Shown piece after piece: positions 8,851 through 14,081 of a stretch of 14,081 bases of DNA; position 1 is the first letter of the stretch; each line of letters starts with the position of its first letter. The stretch covers positions 1 through 14,081 of the forward strand of contig JAIBJH010000093.1 of assembly GCA_020029455.1 (NCBI GenBank), read 5' to 3'. The translations under genes were made by a program, and so were the position numbers. Origin of the DNA: Hyphomicrobiales bacterium. Its GTDB lineage: Bacteria; Pseudomonadota; Alphaproteobacteria; Rhizobiales; Aestuariivirgaceae. The notes under the pieces were generated by a model. The model had not been told where the DNA came from. It worked only from the letters and a program-made list of their open reading frames with translations, and did no database searches.

Positions 8851-9342
8851 TCAAGCCTTTGCGGGCTTTTCCGCAGGCGCCGGACGCAGGATTTTCACGC
8901 TGCCGCCAGCCTTCTCAACTGCGGCAATGGCGCCCTTCGTGGCATAGTAGACCTCGAAGGCAAGCTTTGCCGTAAATTTCTCCGCACCGATCAGCCGCAC
9001 ACCACCCTCGGTGAGCTTGGAAATCACTCCGGCCGCTAGAAGTGCCGCACCCGTCACCGGGGCTTTGGGATCCAGCTTCTTGGAATCGACTGCGGCCTGA
9101 ACGCGGGCCACATTGACCTCGTTGTAGGCAACCGGATTCGGTTTGTTGAAGCCGCGCTTCGGCAGGCGGCGGTAAATGGGCATCTGGCCGCCTTCAAAGC
9201 CAGCCTTTGCGCCGCCCTTGCGGGCCGTCTGGCCCTTGCCACCACGGCCGGCGGTCTTGCCAAGGCCAGAGCCAATGCCGCGGCCCACGCGGGTGCGGGC
9301 CTTGCGGGCTCCTGGATTGTCACGGATCTGATTGAGCTTCAT
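8851..9342 (-). CDS. rplO: 50S ribosomal protein L15
   Basis: L15 is a late-assembly protein of the large subunit whose long basic N-terminal arm threads through the 23S rRNA. The 163 residues are slightly longer than average because of an Ala/Pro/Lys tail (RPAPAEKPAKA). The N-terminal arm is glycine- and arginine-rich (VGRGIGSGLGKTAGRGGKGQ at 19-38). FEGGQMPIYRRLPKRGF (49-65) is the family hallmark. ATG at 9342 follows rpmD after 12 nt, with AAGGA overlapping the rpmD stop region. The gene is the last before secY, as usual. Confidence 0.97.
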   Translation of the reverse strand: MKLNQIRDNPGARKARTRVGRGIGSGLGKTAGRGGKGQTARKGGAKAGFEGGQMPIYRRLPKRGFNKPNPVAYNEVNVARVQAAVDSKKLDPKAPVTGAALLAAGVISKLTEGGVRLIGAEKFTAKLAFEVYYATKGAIAAVEKAGGSVKILRPAPAEKPAKA

Positions 9343-9354
9343 CTGTCGAAGTCC

Positions 9355-9540
9355 TTATTCAACCACCCGCACGAGGTGCTGCACCTTGGCAATCATGCCG
9401 CGGATTGCAGGCGTATCGGGAAGTGTTGCCTTGCGGCGGATCTTGTTGAGGCCAAGGCCGATCAGCGTCTGCTGCTGGGTGGCAGGACGGCGGTTGGCGC
9501 TGGCGATTTGTTCAACGGTGAGTGTCTTGTCCTTGGCCAT
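9355..9540 (-). CDS. rpmD: 50S ribosomal protein L30
   Basis: L30 is a small protein of the large subunit. The 61 residues match its usual length. The sequence carries LTVEQIASANRRPATQQQTL (8-27), the conserved GLGLNKIRRKATLPDTPAIRG stretch and the MIAKVQHLVRVVE end. ATG at 9540 is preceded by GAGGAG, which overlaps the rpsE stop (TGAGGAG), so ribosomes can pass from one gene to the next. It lies 11 nt after rpsE and 12 nt before rplO, the standard spc-operon position. Nothing is odd. Confidence 0.97.
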   Translation of the reverse strand: MAKDKTLTVEQIASANRRPATQQQTLIGLGLNKIRRKATLPDTPAIRGMIAKVQHLVRVVE

Positions 9541-9551
9541 GGTTTTGCTCC

Positions 9552-10124
9552 TCAGTCAGCGATCGCCGCTGCATCGCCGGAACGGCGCAGCACTTCGCTC
9601 ACCTTCTTGCCACGGCGGTTGGCAACCGAACGCGGAGAGGTCTGCTTCTTCAATGCGTCAAACGTGGCGCGAACCATGTTGTAGGGATTGGACGAGCCCT
9701 TGGACTTGGCGACCACGTCATGCATGCCGACTGACTCAAAAACGGCACGCATCGGACCGCCGGCGATGATGCCGGTTCCGGGAGGCGCGGTGCGCAATGT
9801 CACCTTGCCTGCACCCCAGCGACCGTCAACGTCATGATGCAGCGTGCGGCCTTCGCGCAGCGGCACGCGGATGAGCGCGCGCTTGGCACCTTCCGTGGCC
9901 TTGCGTACCGCTTCCGGCACTTCGCGGGCCTTGCCATGGCCGAAGCCAACGCGGCCCTTCTGGTCGCCGACAACAACGAGTGCTGCAAAGCCGAAGCGCT
10001 TGCCGCCCTTCACCACTTTGGCAACACGGTTGATCGCAACCAGCTTATCGATGAACTCGCTGTCAACCTTCTCAGCTTCCTTTCGGTCACCGCGGTCTCT
10101 GCGCTCGGAGCGTTCCTTAGCCAT
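9552..10124 (-). CDS. rpsE: 30S ribosomal protein S5
   Basis: S5 lines the mRNA entry channel of the small subunit together with S3 and S4 and affects decoding accuracy. It has 190 residues, a little longer than the 167 of E. coli because of a charged N-terminus (SERRDRGDRKEAEK, 5-18) and a basic tail. The double-stranded-RNA-binding-like domain contains FIDKLVAINRVAKVVKGG (24-41), FAALVVVGDQ and VGFGHGKAREVPEA. The C-terminal domain has PPGTGIIAGGPMRAVFE (115-131) and GSSNPYNMVRATFDAL. ATG at 10124 is 19 nt after the rplR stop and its Shine-Dalgarno is weak (AGGCAG). Confidence 0.98.
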   Translation of the reverse strand: MAKERSERRDRGDRKEAEKVDSEFIDKLVAINRVAKVVKGGKRFGFAALVVVGDQKGRVGFGHGKAREVPEAVRKATEGAKRALIRVPLREGRTLHHDVDGRWGAGKVTLRTAPPGTGIIAGGPMRAVFESVGMHDVVAKSKGSSNPYNMVRATFDALKKQTSPRSVANRRGKKVSEVLRRSGDAAAIAD

Positions 10125-10143
10125 GTTCTGCCTGTGCCTTTAC

Positions 10144-10503
10144 TTAGAATTTCAATCCACCCTCACGGGCGGCATCGGCGAGCGCCTTGACGCGCCCATG
10201 ATAAATGTAACTGCCGCGATCAAAGACGACATCCTTGATTCCGGCCTTCGTGGCGCGCTCGGCAACCAGCTTGCCGACTGCCGCAGCGGCAGCCTTGTCG
10301 GCGCCCGTCTTGAGCTTACCCTTGACGTCCTTCTCCAGCGAGGAGGCCGCGGCGAGCGTTGCGCCCTTCGTGTCGTCGATGACCTGGGCATAGATGTTCT
10401 TGCCCGAACGGAAGACAGTGAGGCGCGGACGGCCATTGAGGCGGCGCGACAGCGCCTTGCGGACGCGGGCCTTGCGCAGGCCGATTGCTGTGACTTTGCC
10501 CAT
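10144..10503 (-). CDS. rplR: 50S ribosomal protein L18
   Basis: L18 binds 5S rRNA and helps fix it to the central protuberance together with L5. The 119 residues are normal for the family. The basic N-terminus (GLRKARVRKALSRR, 8-21) leads into RPRLTVFRSGKNIYAQVIDD (25-44), the conserved core strand, then LAAASS and KLVAERATKAGI. The C-terminal FDRGSYIYHGRVKALADAAREGGL is the hallmark end. ATG at 10503 sits 11 nt after rplF with AAGGGA upstream. Long overlapping reading frames on both strands here are shadows of its codon bias. Confidence 0.98.
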   Translation of the reverse strand: MGKVTAIGLRKARVRKALSRRLNGRPRLTVFRSGKNIYAQVIDDTKGATLAAASSLEKDVKGKLKTGADKAAAAAVGKLVAERATKAGIKDVVFDRGSYIYHGRVKALADAAREGGLKF

Positions 10504-10514
10504 GTTCGAGTCCC

Positions 10515-11048
10515 TTACTTCTTCTTGCCTTCTTTGCGGAAGATCGTTTCACCGGCGTACTTGATGCCCTTGCCCTTGTATGGTTCAGGCCCACGCCAGT
10601 CGCGGATTTCGGCGGCGACCTGGCCAACCTGCTGCTTGTTGATACCGGAGATCACGATTTCCGTGGGCTTCGGCGTCTTGATCTCGATGCCAATCGGGAT
10701 CGCATAGTTCACGTCATGGCTATAGCCCAGGTTGAGCTGAAGCACCTTGCCCTGCACCGCGGCGCGATAACCGACGCCGTTGATTTCCAGCGACTTGGAA
10801 TAACCCTGCGTCACACCAACCATCATGTTGCGCACGAGTGTACGCGACATGCCCCAGGAGGAACGTGCCAGCTTCGTCTGGTTGATCGGGTCAACCTTGA
10901 CGCCCCCCTGCTCCATCTTGACGAGCACCTGGTCATTGAGCACTTCCTTGAGTTCGCCTTTCGGGCCCTTCACGGAAACCGTGCTGCCGCTGACGTTAAC
11001 CGTCACACCAGAAGGAACCGAAACAGCTTTCTTGCCAATACGAGACAT
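10515..11048 (-). CDS. rplF: 50S ribosomal protein L6
   Basis: L6 is a two-domain protein near the factor-binding site of the large subunit. The 177 residues are normal. The N-terminal domain opens with SRIGKKAVSVPSGVTVNVSG (2-21) and SVKGPKGEL; the second domain has GVGYRAAVQGKVLQLNLGYSH and the conserved RDWRGPEPYKGKGIKYAGE segment near the end. ATG at 11048 lies 8 nt after the rpsH stop, and the TGA itself is part of the ribosome binding site (TGAGGTC), which suggests coupled translation. It follows the spc-operon order. Confidence 0.98.
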   Translation of the reverse strand: MSRIGKKAVSVPSGVTVNVSGSTVSVKGPKGELKEVLNDQVLVKMEQGGVKVDPINQTKLARSSWGMSRTLVRNMMVGVTQGYSKSLEINGVGYRAAVQGKVLQLNLGYSHDVNYAIPIGIEIKTPKPTEIVISGINKQQVGQVAAEIRDWRGPEPYKGKGIKYAGETIFRKEGKKK

Positions 11049-11056
11049 GATCGACC

Positions 11057-11458
11057 TCAGAACACCGTGCAGAGCACTTCGCCGCCGACATTCTGGGCAC
11101 GCGCATCGGCATCCGTCATCACGCCTTTCGGCGTGGAAAGGATGGCGATGCCAAGCCCGTTATAGACGGACGGCAGGGTTGTGACCGACGCGTAAACGCG
11201 GCGGCCAGGTTTCGACACGCGGTGAACTTCCTTGATCACCGGCGCGCCGTCAAAATACTTGAGCTCGACTTCAAGCTCGGACTTCCCATCCTTCTCCACC
11301 GTGGTGAAGCCGCGGATGTAGCCTTCCTTATGCAGGACTTCGAGCACGCGCTCGCGTAGGCGCGAAGGCGGCACGACGACCTTGTTCTTGCCCCGCTCCT
11401 GGGCGTTGCGGATGCGAGCGAGCATATCGCCCACAGGATCGCTGACTATGACAGACAT
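11057..11458 (-). CDS. rpsH: 30S ribosomal protein S8
   Basis: S8 is a primary binder of the central 16S domain and, in E. coli, the autogenous repressor of the spc operon. The start is placed at the ATG at 11458, giving 133 residues, the usual size; an in-frame ATG at 11533 would add 25 residues lying inside rpsN and is rejected because MSVIVSDPVGDMLARIRNA is the family N-terminus and AAGGAAGGA stands just before it. The C-terminal domain has RRVYASVTTLPSVYNGLGIA (86-105) and the conserved STPKGVMTD plus the GGEVLCTVF end. Whether S8 represses this operon cannot be read here; no rplE leader mimic was identified. Confidence 0.98.
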   Translation of the reverse strand: MSVIVSDPVGDMLARIRNAQERGKNKVVVPPSRLRERVLEVLHKEGYIRGFTTVEKDGKSELEVELKYFDGAPVIKEVHRVSKPGRRVYASVTTLPSVYNGLGIAILSTPKGVMTDADARAQNVGGEVLCTVF

Positions 11459-11471
11459 CTTCCGTCCTTCC

Positions 11472-11777
11472 TTACCAGCTTGACTTGACCATGCCGGGAA
11501 TGATCCCGTAGTTGGCCAGTTCACGCAGTGCAATGCGCGACATCTTGAGTTTGCGGTAATAGGCGCGCGGACGGCCCGTCACCTCACAACGGTTGCGGAT
11601 GCGGTTCTTGGCCGAGTTGCGCGGCATTTCCGCCAGCTTGAGAACCGCGGTGAAGCGGTCCTCCATCGTCGTGGTCTTGTTCTTGATCAGCGCCTTGAGG
11701 CGCTTGCGCTTGGCATCCGACTGGCGGGCCATCTTGCGGCGCTTTTCGTTGCGGTTGACTGAGCTTGTCTTTGCCAT
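11472..11777 (-). CDS. rpsN: 30S ribosomal protein S14 (zinc-free type)
   Basis: S14 is a head protein of the small subunit. At 101 residues it is the long form without zinc fingers: only one Cys is present (IRNRCEVTGR) and no CxxC pair, in contrast with the short zinc-binding form. The basic N-terminus (NRNEKRRKMARQSDAKRKR, 8-26) and the conserved end RPRAYYRKLKMSRIALREL (69-87) followed by GMVKSSW are typical. ATG at 11777 has AAGGAAAGAG upstream, overlapping the rplE stop region. It lies between rplE and rpsH as in most bacteria. Confidence 0.98.
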   Translation of the reverse strand: MAKTSSVNRNEKRRKMARQSDAKRKRLKALIKNKTTTMEDRFTAVLKLAEMPRNSAKNRIRNRCEVTGRPRAYYRKLKMSRIALRELANYGIIPGMVKSSW

Positions 11778-11794
11778 GTGGTGGGGCTCTTTCC

Positions 11795-12520
11795 TTATGC
11801 CGCTTTGCGCTGTTGGCTTTTGCGGAAGGGGAAGTTGAAGGCATCGAGCAGAGCGCGCGCCTCATCGTCGGTCTTTGCCGTGGTGCACACGATCACATCG
11901 AGGCCCCACACCCGGTCAATCTTGTCATAATCGATTTCCGGGAAAATGAGGTGCTCCTTGATGCCCATGGCGAAGTTGCCGTGGCCGTCGAAGGAACGGT
12001 CGGTGAGGCCGCGGAAGTCGCGCACTCGCGGCAGAGCCACGGTGACGAGACGATCCAGGAACTCATACATGCGTACCTTGCGCAGCGTCACCTTTGCGCC
12101 GATCGCCAGGTTCTCGCGGATCTTGAACTGGGCGATGGCCTTGCGCGACTTGGTGAGCACCGGCTTCTGGCCCGCGATCCGCTCAAGTTCGGAAGCGGCC
12201 ACATTGACCAGCTTCGAATCCTGCGTTGCCTCGCCAATGCCCATGTTGAGCACGATCTTGGTGATGCGCGGCACCTGCATGACGTTTTTATAGCCGAACT
12301 TCTTGATGAGCTCTGGCTTGATCACTTCATCATAGTGCTTGCGCAGGCGCGGCACATAATTTTCCGGCAGCCCGGCATTGGCATTCTCAACGCCAGCCTT
12401 CTCGGCGCCTCTCTTCGGCGCCTTTTCCTTGGCGCCAGCCGGCTTATCGGCCTTTGCTGCGGCGGCAGGCTTATCGGCCTTCGTGGCCGGCGCCGGCTTG
12501 GCCTTCTTGTCCTCAGCCAT
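11795..12520 (-). CDS. rplE: 50S ribosomal protein L5 with an N-terminal Lys/Ala/Pro-rich extension
   Basis: L5 binds 5S rRNA and forms part of the bridge to the small-subunit head. The usual length is about 180-185 residues; this one has 241 from the chosen ATG at 12520, and the L5 core starts near LPENYVPRLRKHYDEVI (51-67). Residues 1-50 are low complexity and contain a 9-residue tandem repeat (TKADKPAAA, AKADKPAGA). The core is normal: KNVMQVPRITKIVLNMGIGEA (79-99 region), then GQKPVLTKSRKAIAQFKIRE and the DFRGL and FDGHGNFAMGIKEH motifs. ATG at 12520 is preferred over 12547 because AGGAG lies 9 nt before it. It overlaps the end of rplX by 8 nt. Confidence 0.96.
   Translation of the reverse strand: MAEDKKAKPAPATKADKPAAAAKADKPAGAKEKAPKRGAEKAGVENANAGLPENYVPRLRKHYDEVIKPELIKKFGYKNVMQVPRITKIVLNMGIGEATQDSKLVNVAASELERIAGQKPVLTKSRKAIAQFKIRENLAIGAKVTLRKVRMYEFLDRLVTVALPRVRDFRGLTDRSFDGHGNFAMGIKEHLIFPEIDYDKIDRVWGLDVIVCTTAKTDDEARALLDAFNFPFRKSQQRKAA
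12441..12481. repeat. 14-bp direct repeat inside the rplE extension
   Basis: GGCTTATCGGCCTT occurs at 12441-12454 and again at 12468-12481, exactly 27 nt apart. On the coding (minus) strand it encodes the AKADKP units of the L5 extension. The near-identity at the DNA level points to a recent tandem duplication of 27 nt. Repeats of this kind can change copy number by slippage without breaking the frame. Confidence 0.75.
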
Positions 12521-12830
12521 CGATCTGTTCTCCTGAGCGCTTGGCAAAGCGCACCTTCTTCTCGCCCACCATCTTGTAGCCGATGCGTGTCGGCTTGCCG
12601 TCCTTGGGATCGCGGATCGCGATGTTGGACAGCTGAATGGGCAGGCTCTTCGAAATGATTCCGCCTTCCTGGGCAGCCGACTGCTTGGTGTGGCGCTTCA
12701 CGACATTGATGCCGGAAACGACAGCGCGGTTATCGGTCGGAGACACGGAAAGGACTTCGCCCTGGCGGCCCTTGTCGCGGCCTGCAATGACGATGACCTT
12801 GTCACCCTTCTTGATCTTGGCTGCCATCAT
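12513..12830 (-). CDS. rplX: 50S ribosomal protein L24
   Basis: L24 is an assembly initiator of the large subunit with a KOW domain. The product has 105 residues from the first ATG or 104 from the second; both ATG codons are adjacent (12828-12830 and 12825-12827). The second gives AAKIKKGDKVIVIAGRDKG, the family N-terminus, and sits 7 nt after GGAGG, so it is the more likely start. KGRQGEVLSVSPTDNRAVV is the KOW region and VVKRHTKQSAAQEGGII follows. The first ATG overlaps the rplN stop as ATGA. The last 8 nt overlap rplE. Both overlaps point to coupled translation along rplN-rplX-rplE. Confidence 0.97.
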   Translation of the reverse strand: MMAAKIKKGDKVIVIAGRDKGRQGEVLSVSPTDNRAVVSGINVVKRHTKQSAAQEGGIISKSLPIQLSNIAIRDPKDGKPTRIGYKMVGEKKVRFAKRSGEQIDG

Positions 12831-13195
12831 AGCACCTCCGGTGCGAGCGAAATGATCTTCATCTGGTTCTTGCCGCGAAGCTCGCGCGGAACGGGTCCGA
12901 AGATGCGCGTGCCAACAGGCTCGCCCTGCGGATTGATCAACACGGCGGCGTTGCGGTCAAAGCGGATGGCCGAGCCATCGGCGCGGCGGATGTCCTTCGC
13001 CGTGCGCACGACGATGGCTTTCATTACCGAGCCCTTCTTCACGCGGCCGCGCGGAATCGCTTCCTTGACGGAAACGACGATCACGTCGCCCACGCTGGCA
13101 TAGCGGCGCTTAGAACCGCCCAGCACTTTGATGCACTGAACGCGGCGGGCGCCTGAGTTATCGGCAACGTCGAGATTTGTCTCTTGTTGTATCAT
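12827..13195 (-). CDS. rplN: 50S ribosomal protein L14
   Basis: L14 lies on the subunit interface of the large subunit and forms bridges to the 16S rRNA. The 122 residues are the universal length. IQQETNLDVADNSGARRVQC (2-21) opens the protein; VGDVIVVSVKEAIPRGRVKKG and the KAIVVRT strand follow; GTRIFGPVPRELRGKNQMKI (95-114) and SLAPEVL close it. ATG at 13195 has AGGTG upstream, 18 nt after rpsQ. Its stop overlaps the first rplX ATG. It is among the most conserved proteins here and shows no anomaly. Confidence 0.99.
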   Translation of the reverse strand: MIQQETNLDVADNSGARRVQCIKVLGGSKRRYASVGDVIVVSVKEAIPRGRVKKGSVMKAIVVRTAKDIRRADGSAIRFDRNAAVLINPQGEPVGTRIFGPVPRELRGKNQMKIISLAPEVL

Positions 13196-13213
13196 GGTGT
13201 CACCTGTTCAGTC

Positions 13214-13462
13214 TCAAGCCTTCGACGCGTCGACCTTCTCAACCAGCATCCAGCGTTTCTGCTTGGATATTGGCCGGGTTTCCTGAATGCGGACGATCTC
13301 GCCTGTCTTGGCTTCGTTCTTCTCGTCGTGTGCGTGGTACTTCTTAGACATACGCACGGTCTTCTTGAACACCGGATGGCGCAGGCGGCGTTCCACCTTC
13401 ACCACGATGGTCTTGTCGTTCTTGTCGCTCACGACCACGCCCTGCAGGATGCGCTTTGGCAT
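13214..13462 (-). CDS. rpsQ: 30S ribosomal protein S17
   Basis: S17 is a primary 16S-binding protein with an OB fold. The start is the ATG at 13462, giving 82 residues; the reading frame stays open upstream through rpmC and rplP, but that part is unlike any protein and the family begins with PKRILQGVVVSDKNDKTIVV (2-21). RHPVFKKTVRMSKKYHAHDE (28-47) is the conserved core and VRIQETRPISKQKRW the typical C-terminal strand. The Shine-Dalgarno AGGAG overlaps the rpmC stop (TAGGAG) and lies about 11 nt from the ATG. It has 14- and 18-nt gaps to its neighbours. Confidence 0.98.
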   Translation of the reverse strand: MPKRILQGVVVSDKNDKTIVVKVERRLRHPVFKKTVRMSKKYHAHDEKNEAKTGEIVRIQETRPISKQKRWMLVEKVDASKA

Positions 13463-13476
13463 GTTTCTAAATTCTC

Positions 13477-13671
13477 CTACTTGGCCTTGGCCGCGGCGGA
13501 CTGCACCGTCTTGAGACGGGCAATGTCCTTGCGGATCTGGTTGATGCGGTGTGTCTTCTCGAGCTGGCCCGAAGCGCGCTGGAAGCGCAAGTTGAGCTGC
13601 TCCTTCCTGAGCTTCAGGACCTCGTCCTTGACTTGGTCCTTCGTCAGGGCGCGGACATCGCTGATTTTCAT
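13477..13671 (-). CDS. rpmC: 50S ribosomal protein L29
   Basis: L29 is a small helical-hairpin protein beside the peptide exit tunnel, near the SRP and trigger factor docking site. The 64 residues match the family. MKISDVRALTKDQVKDEVLK (1-20) forms the first helix, LRKEQLNLRFQRASGQLEKT carries the signature, and RINQIRKDIARLKTV the last helix, followed by an Ala/Lys tail. ATG at 13671 follows rplP after 14 nt, with GGAGG upstream. Position between rplP and rpsQ is standard for the S10 operon end. Confidence 0.98.
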   Translation of the reverse strand: MKISDVRALTKDQVKDEVLKLRKEQLNLRFQRASGQLEKTHRINQIRKDIARLKTVQSAAAKAK

Positions 13672-13685
13672 CTCTCCGTCCTCCC

Positions 13686-14081
13686 TTATTCGCCGAGGCG
13701 CGCCACGAAGCGCGTCTTGATGGGAAGCTTTGCGGCAGCAAGACCGAGGCTTTCCTCGGCAACGCCACGCGGCACGCCATCGATTTCAAACAGCACACGG
13801 CCCGGCTTCACGCGTGCCGCCCAGTATTCGGGCGAGCCCTTGCCAGAACCCATGCGCACTTCCGCCGGCTTCTTGGAAACCGGCACATCCGGGAACACCC
13901 GGATCCAGATGCGTCCAGCGCGCTTCATGCCACGCGCCAGTGCACGGCGGGCTGCCTCGATCTGGCGTGCAGTCAGGCGCTCGGGCTCCAGGGCCTTGAG
14001 GCCGAAGGCGCCGAAATCCAGCGTATTGCAGCTGGTGGCGCGTCCATGGATACGGCCCTTGTGAGCCTTGCGGTATTTTGT
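13686..14081 (-). CDS. rplP: 50S ribosomal protein L16 (5' end cut by window)
   Basis: L16 organises the aminoacyl-tRNA site of the large subunit and is needed late in its assembly. The gene runs off the right edge: 131 codons before the stop are present, and about six N-terminal residues (normally MLxPKR) lie outside. The visible start TKYRKAHKGR follows exactly where the family would continue. GRIWIRVFPDVPVSKKPAEV, the RMGSGKGSPEYWAARV loop and RPGRVLFEI-like strand are hallmarks. A shorter frame starting at an internal ATG (13928) is only its C-terminal part. The S10-operon genes rpsC and rplV are expected further right. Confidence 0.97.
   Translation of the reverse strand, partial: TKYRKAHKGRIHGRATSCNTLDFGAFGLKALEPERLTARQIEAARRALARGMKRAGRIWIRVFPDVPVSKKPAEVRMGSGKGSPEYWAARVKPGRVLFEIDGVPRGVAEESLGLAAAKLPIKTRFVARLGE

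Noticed and set aside
11459..11533. 25-residue N-terminal extension of S8
   Set aside because: It lies inside rpsN in another frame, and the family start with a good ribosome binding site is at 11458.
11765..12658. A 297-codon plus-strand open frame opposite rpsN-rplE-rplX
   Set aside because: It crosses three conserved ribosomal genes on the other strand and shows no family features.
13463..13798. N-terminal extension of the S17 frame through rpmC and rplP
   Set aside because: An open frame by chance across two genes; S17 starts at 13462 at the normal family N-terminus.

Overview
The window comes from a member of the Alphaproteobacteria, probably near the Rhizobiales/Hyphomicrobiales. The evidence is the gene order secY-adk-rpsM-rpsK-rpoA-rplQ with no rpmJ, infA or rpsD, the enolase / FtsB-like / pdhA cluster, the residue-level look of RpoA, L17 and PdhA, and a TTAA-N7-TTAA palindrome of the kind CtrA binds in this class. 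The genus cannot be fixed from the sequence alone.

Layout, left to right. Positions 1-931 hold the 5' part of pdhA (minus strand, cut by the window edge). An FtsB/DivIC-like septum protein (minus) follows at 1043-1351. A 92-nt divergent gap with a perfect 8-bp palindrome separates it from an Rrf2-family regulator (plus, 1444-1860). The regulator's stop codon interlocks with that of eno (minus, 1857-3134). A 377-nt gap follows, with a good eno promoter and a possible leaderless promoter. Next is an aspartyl/asparaginyl beta-hydroxylase family protein (plus, 3512-4342). A strong hairpin terminator then closes the large minus-strand ribosomal operon filling 4400-14081. In transcription order that operon is rplP (partial), rpmC, rpsQ, rplN, rplX, rplE, rpsN, rpsH, rplF, rplR, rpsE, rpmD, rplO, secY, adk, rpsM, rpsK, rpoA and rplQ. 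Genes are packed with 8-20 nt gaps or short overlaps, except near secY, rpsM and rpoA, where gaps of 69-191 nt occur.

The most unusual item is the end of the operon. rpoA and rplQ are not separate genes but one open frame of 443 codons. RpoA runs normally to about residue 307, inside its C-terminal domain. It then passes directly into L17 from about L17 residue 7. The last helix and tail of the alpha CTD, the rpoA stop codon, the intergenic gap and the L17 start are all absent. This is either a true in-frame deletion that yields an RNA polymerase alpha-ribosomal protein L17 fusion, or an assembly/sequencing deletion. The sequence alone cannot decide, and both products are normally essential in separate form.

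Secondary points are a CtrA-box-like palindrome in front of the FtsB-like gene, an Rrf2 regulator placed between eno and ftsB, a roughly 50-residue Lys/Ala/Pro-rich N-terminal extension with an internal repeat on L5, a zinc-type LID in adenylate kinase, and several start/stop overlaps that imply coupled translation. No tRNA, rRNA, CRISPR array, insertion sequence or phage gene was seen.
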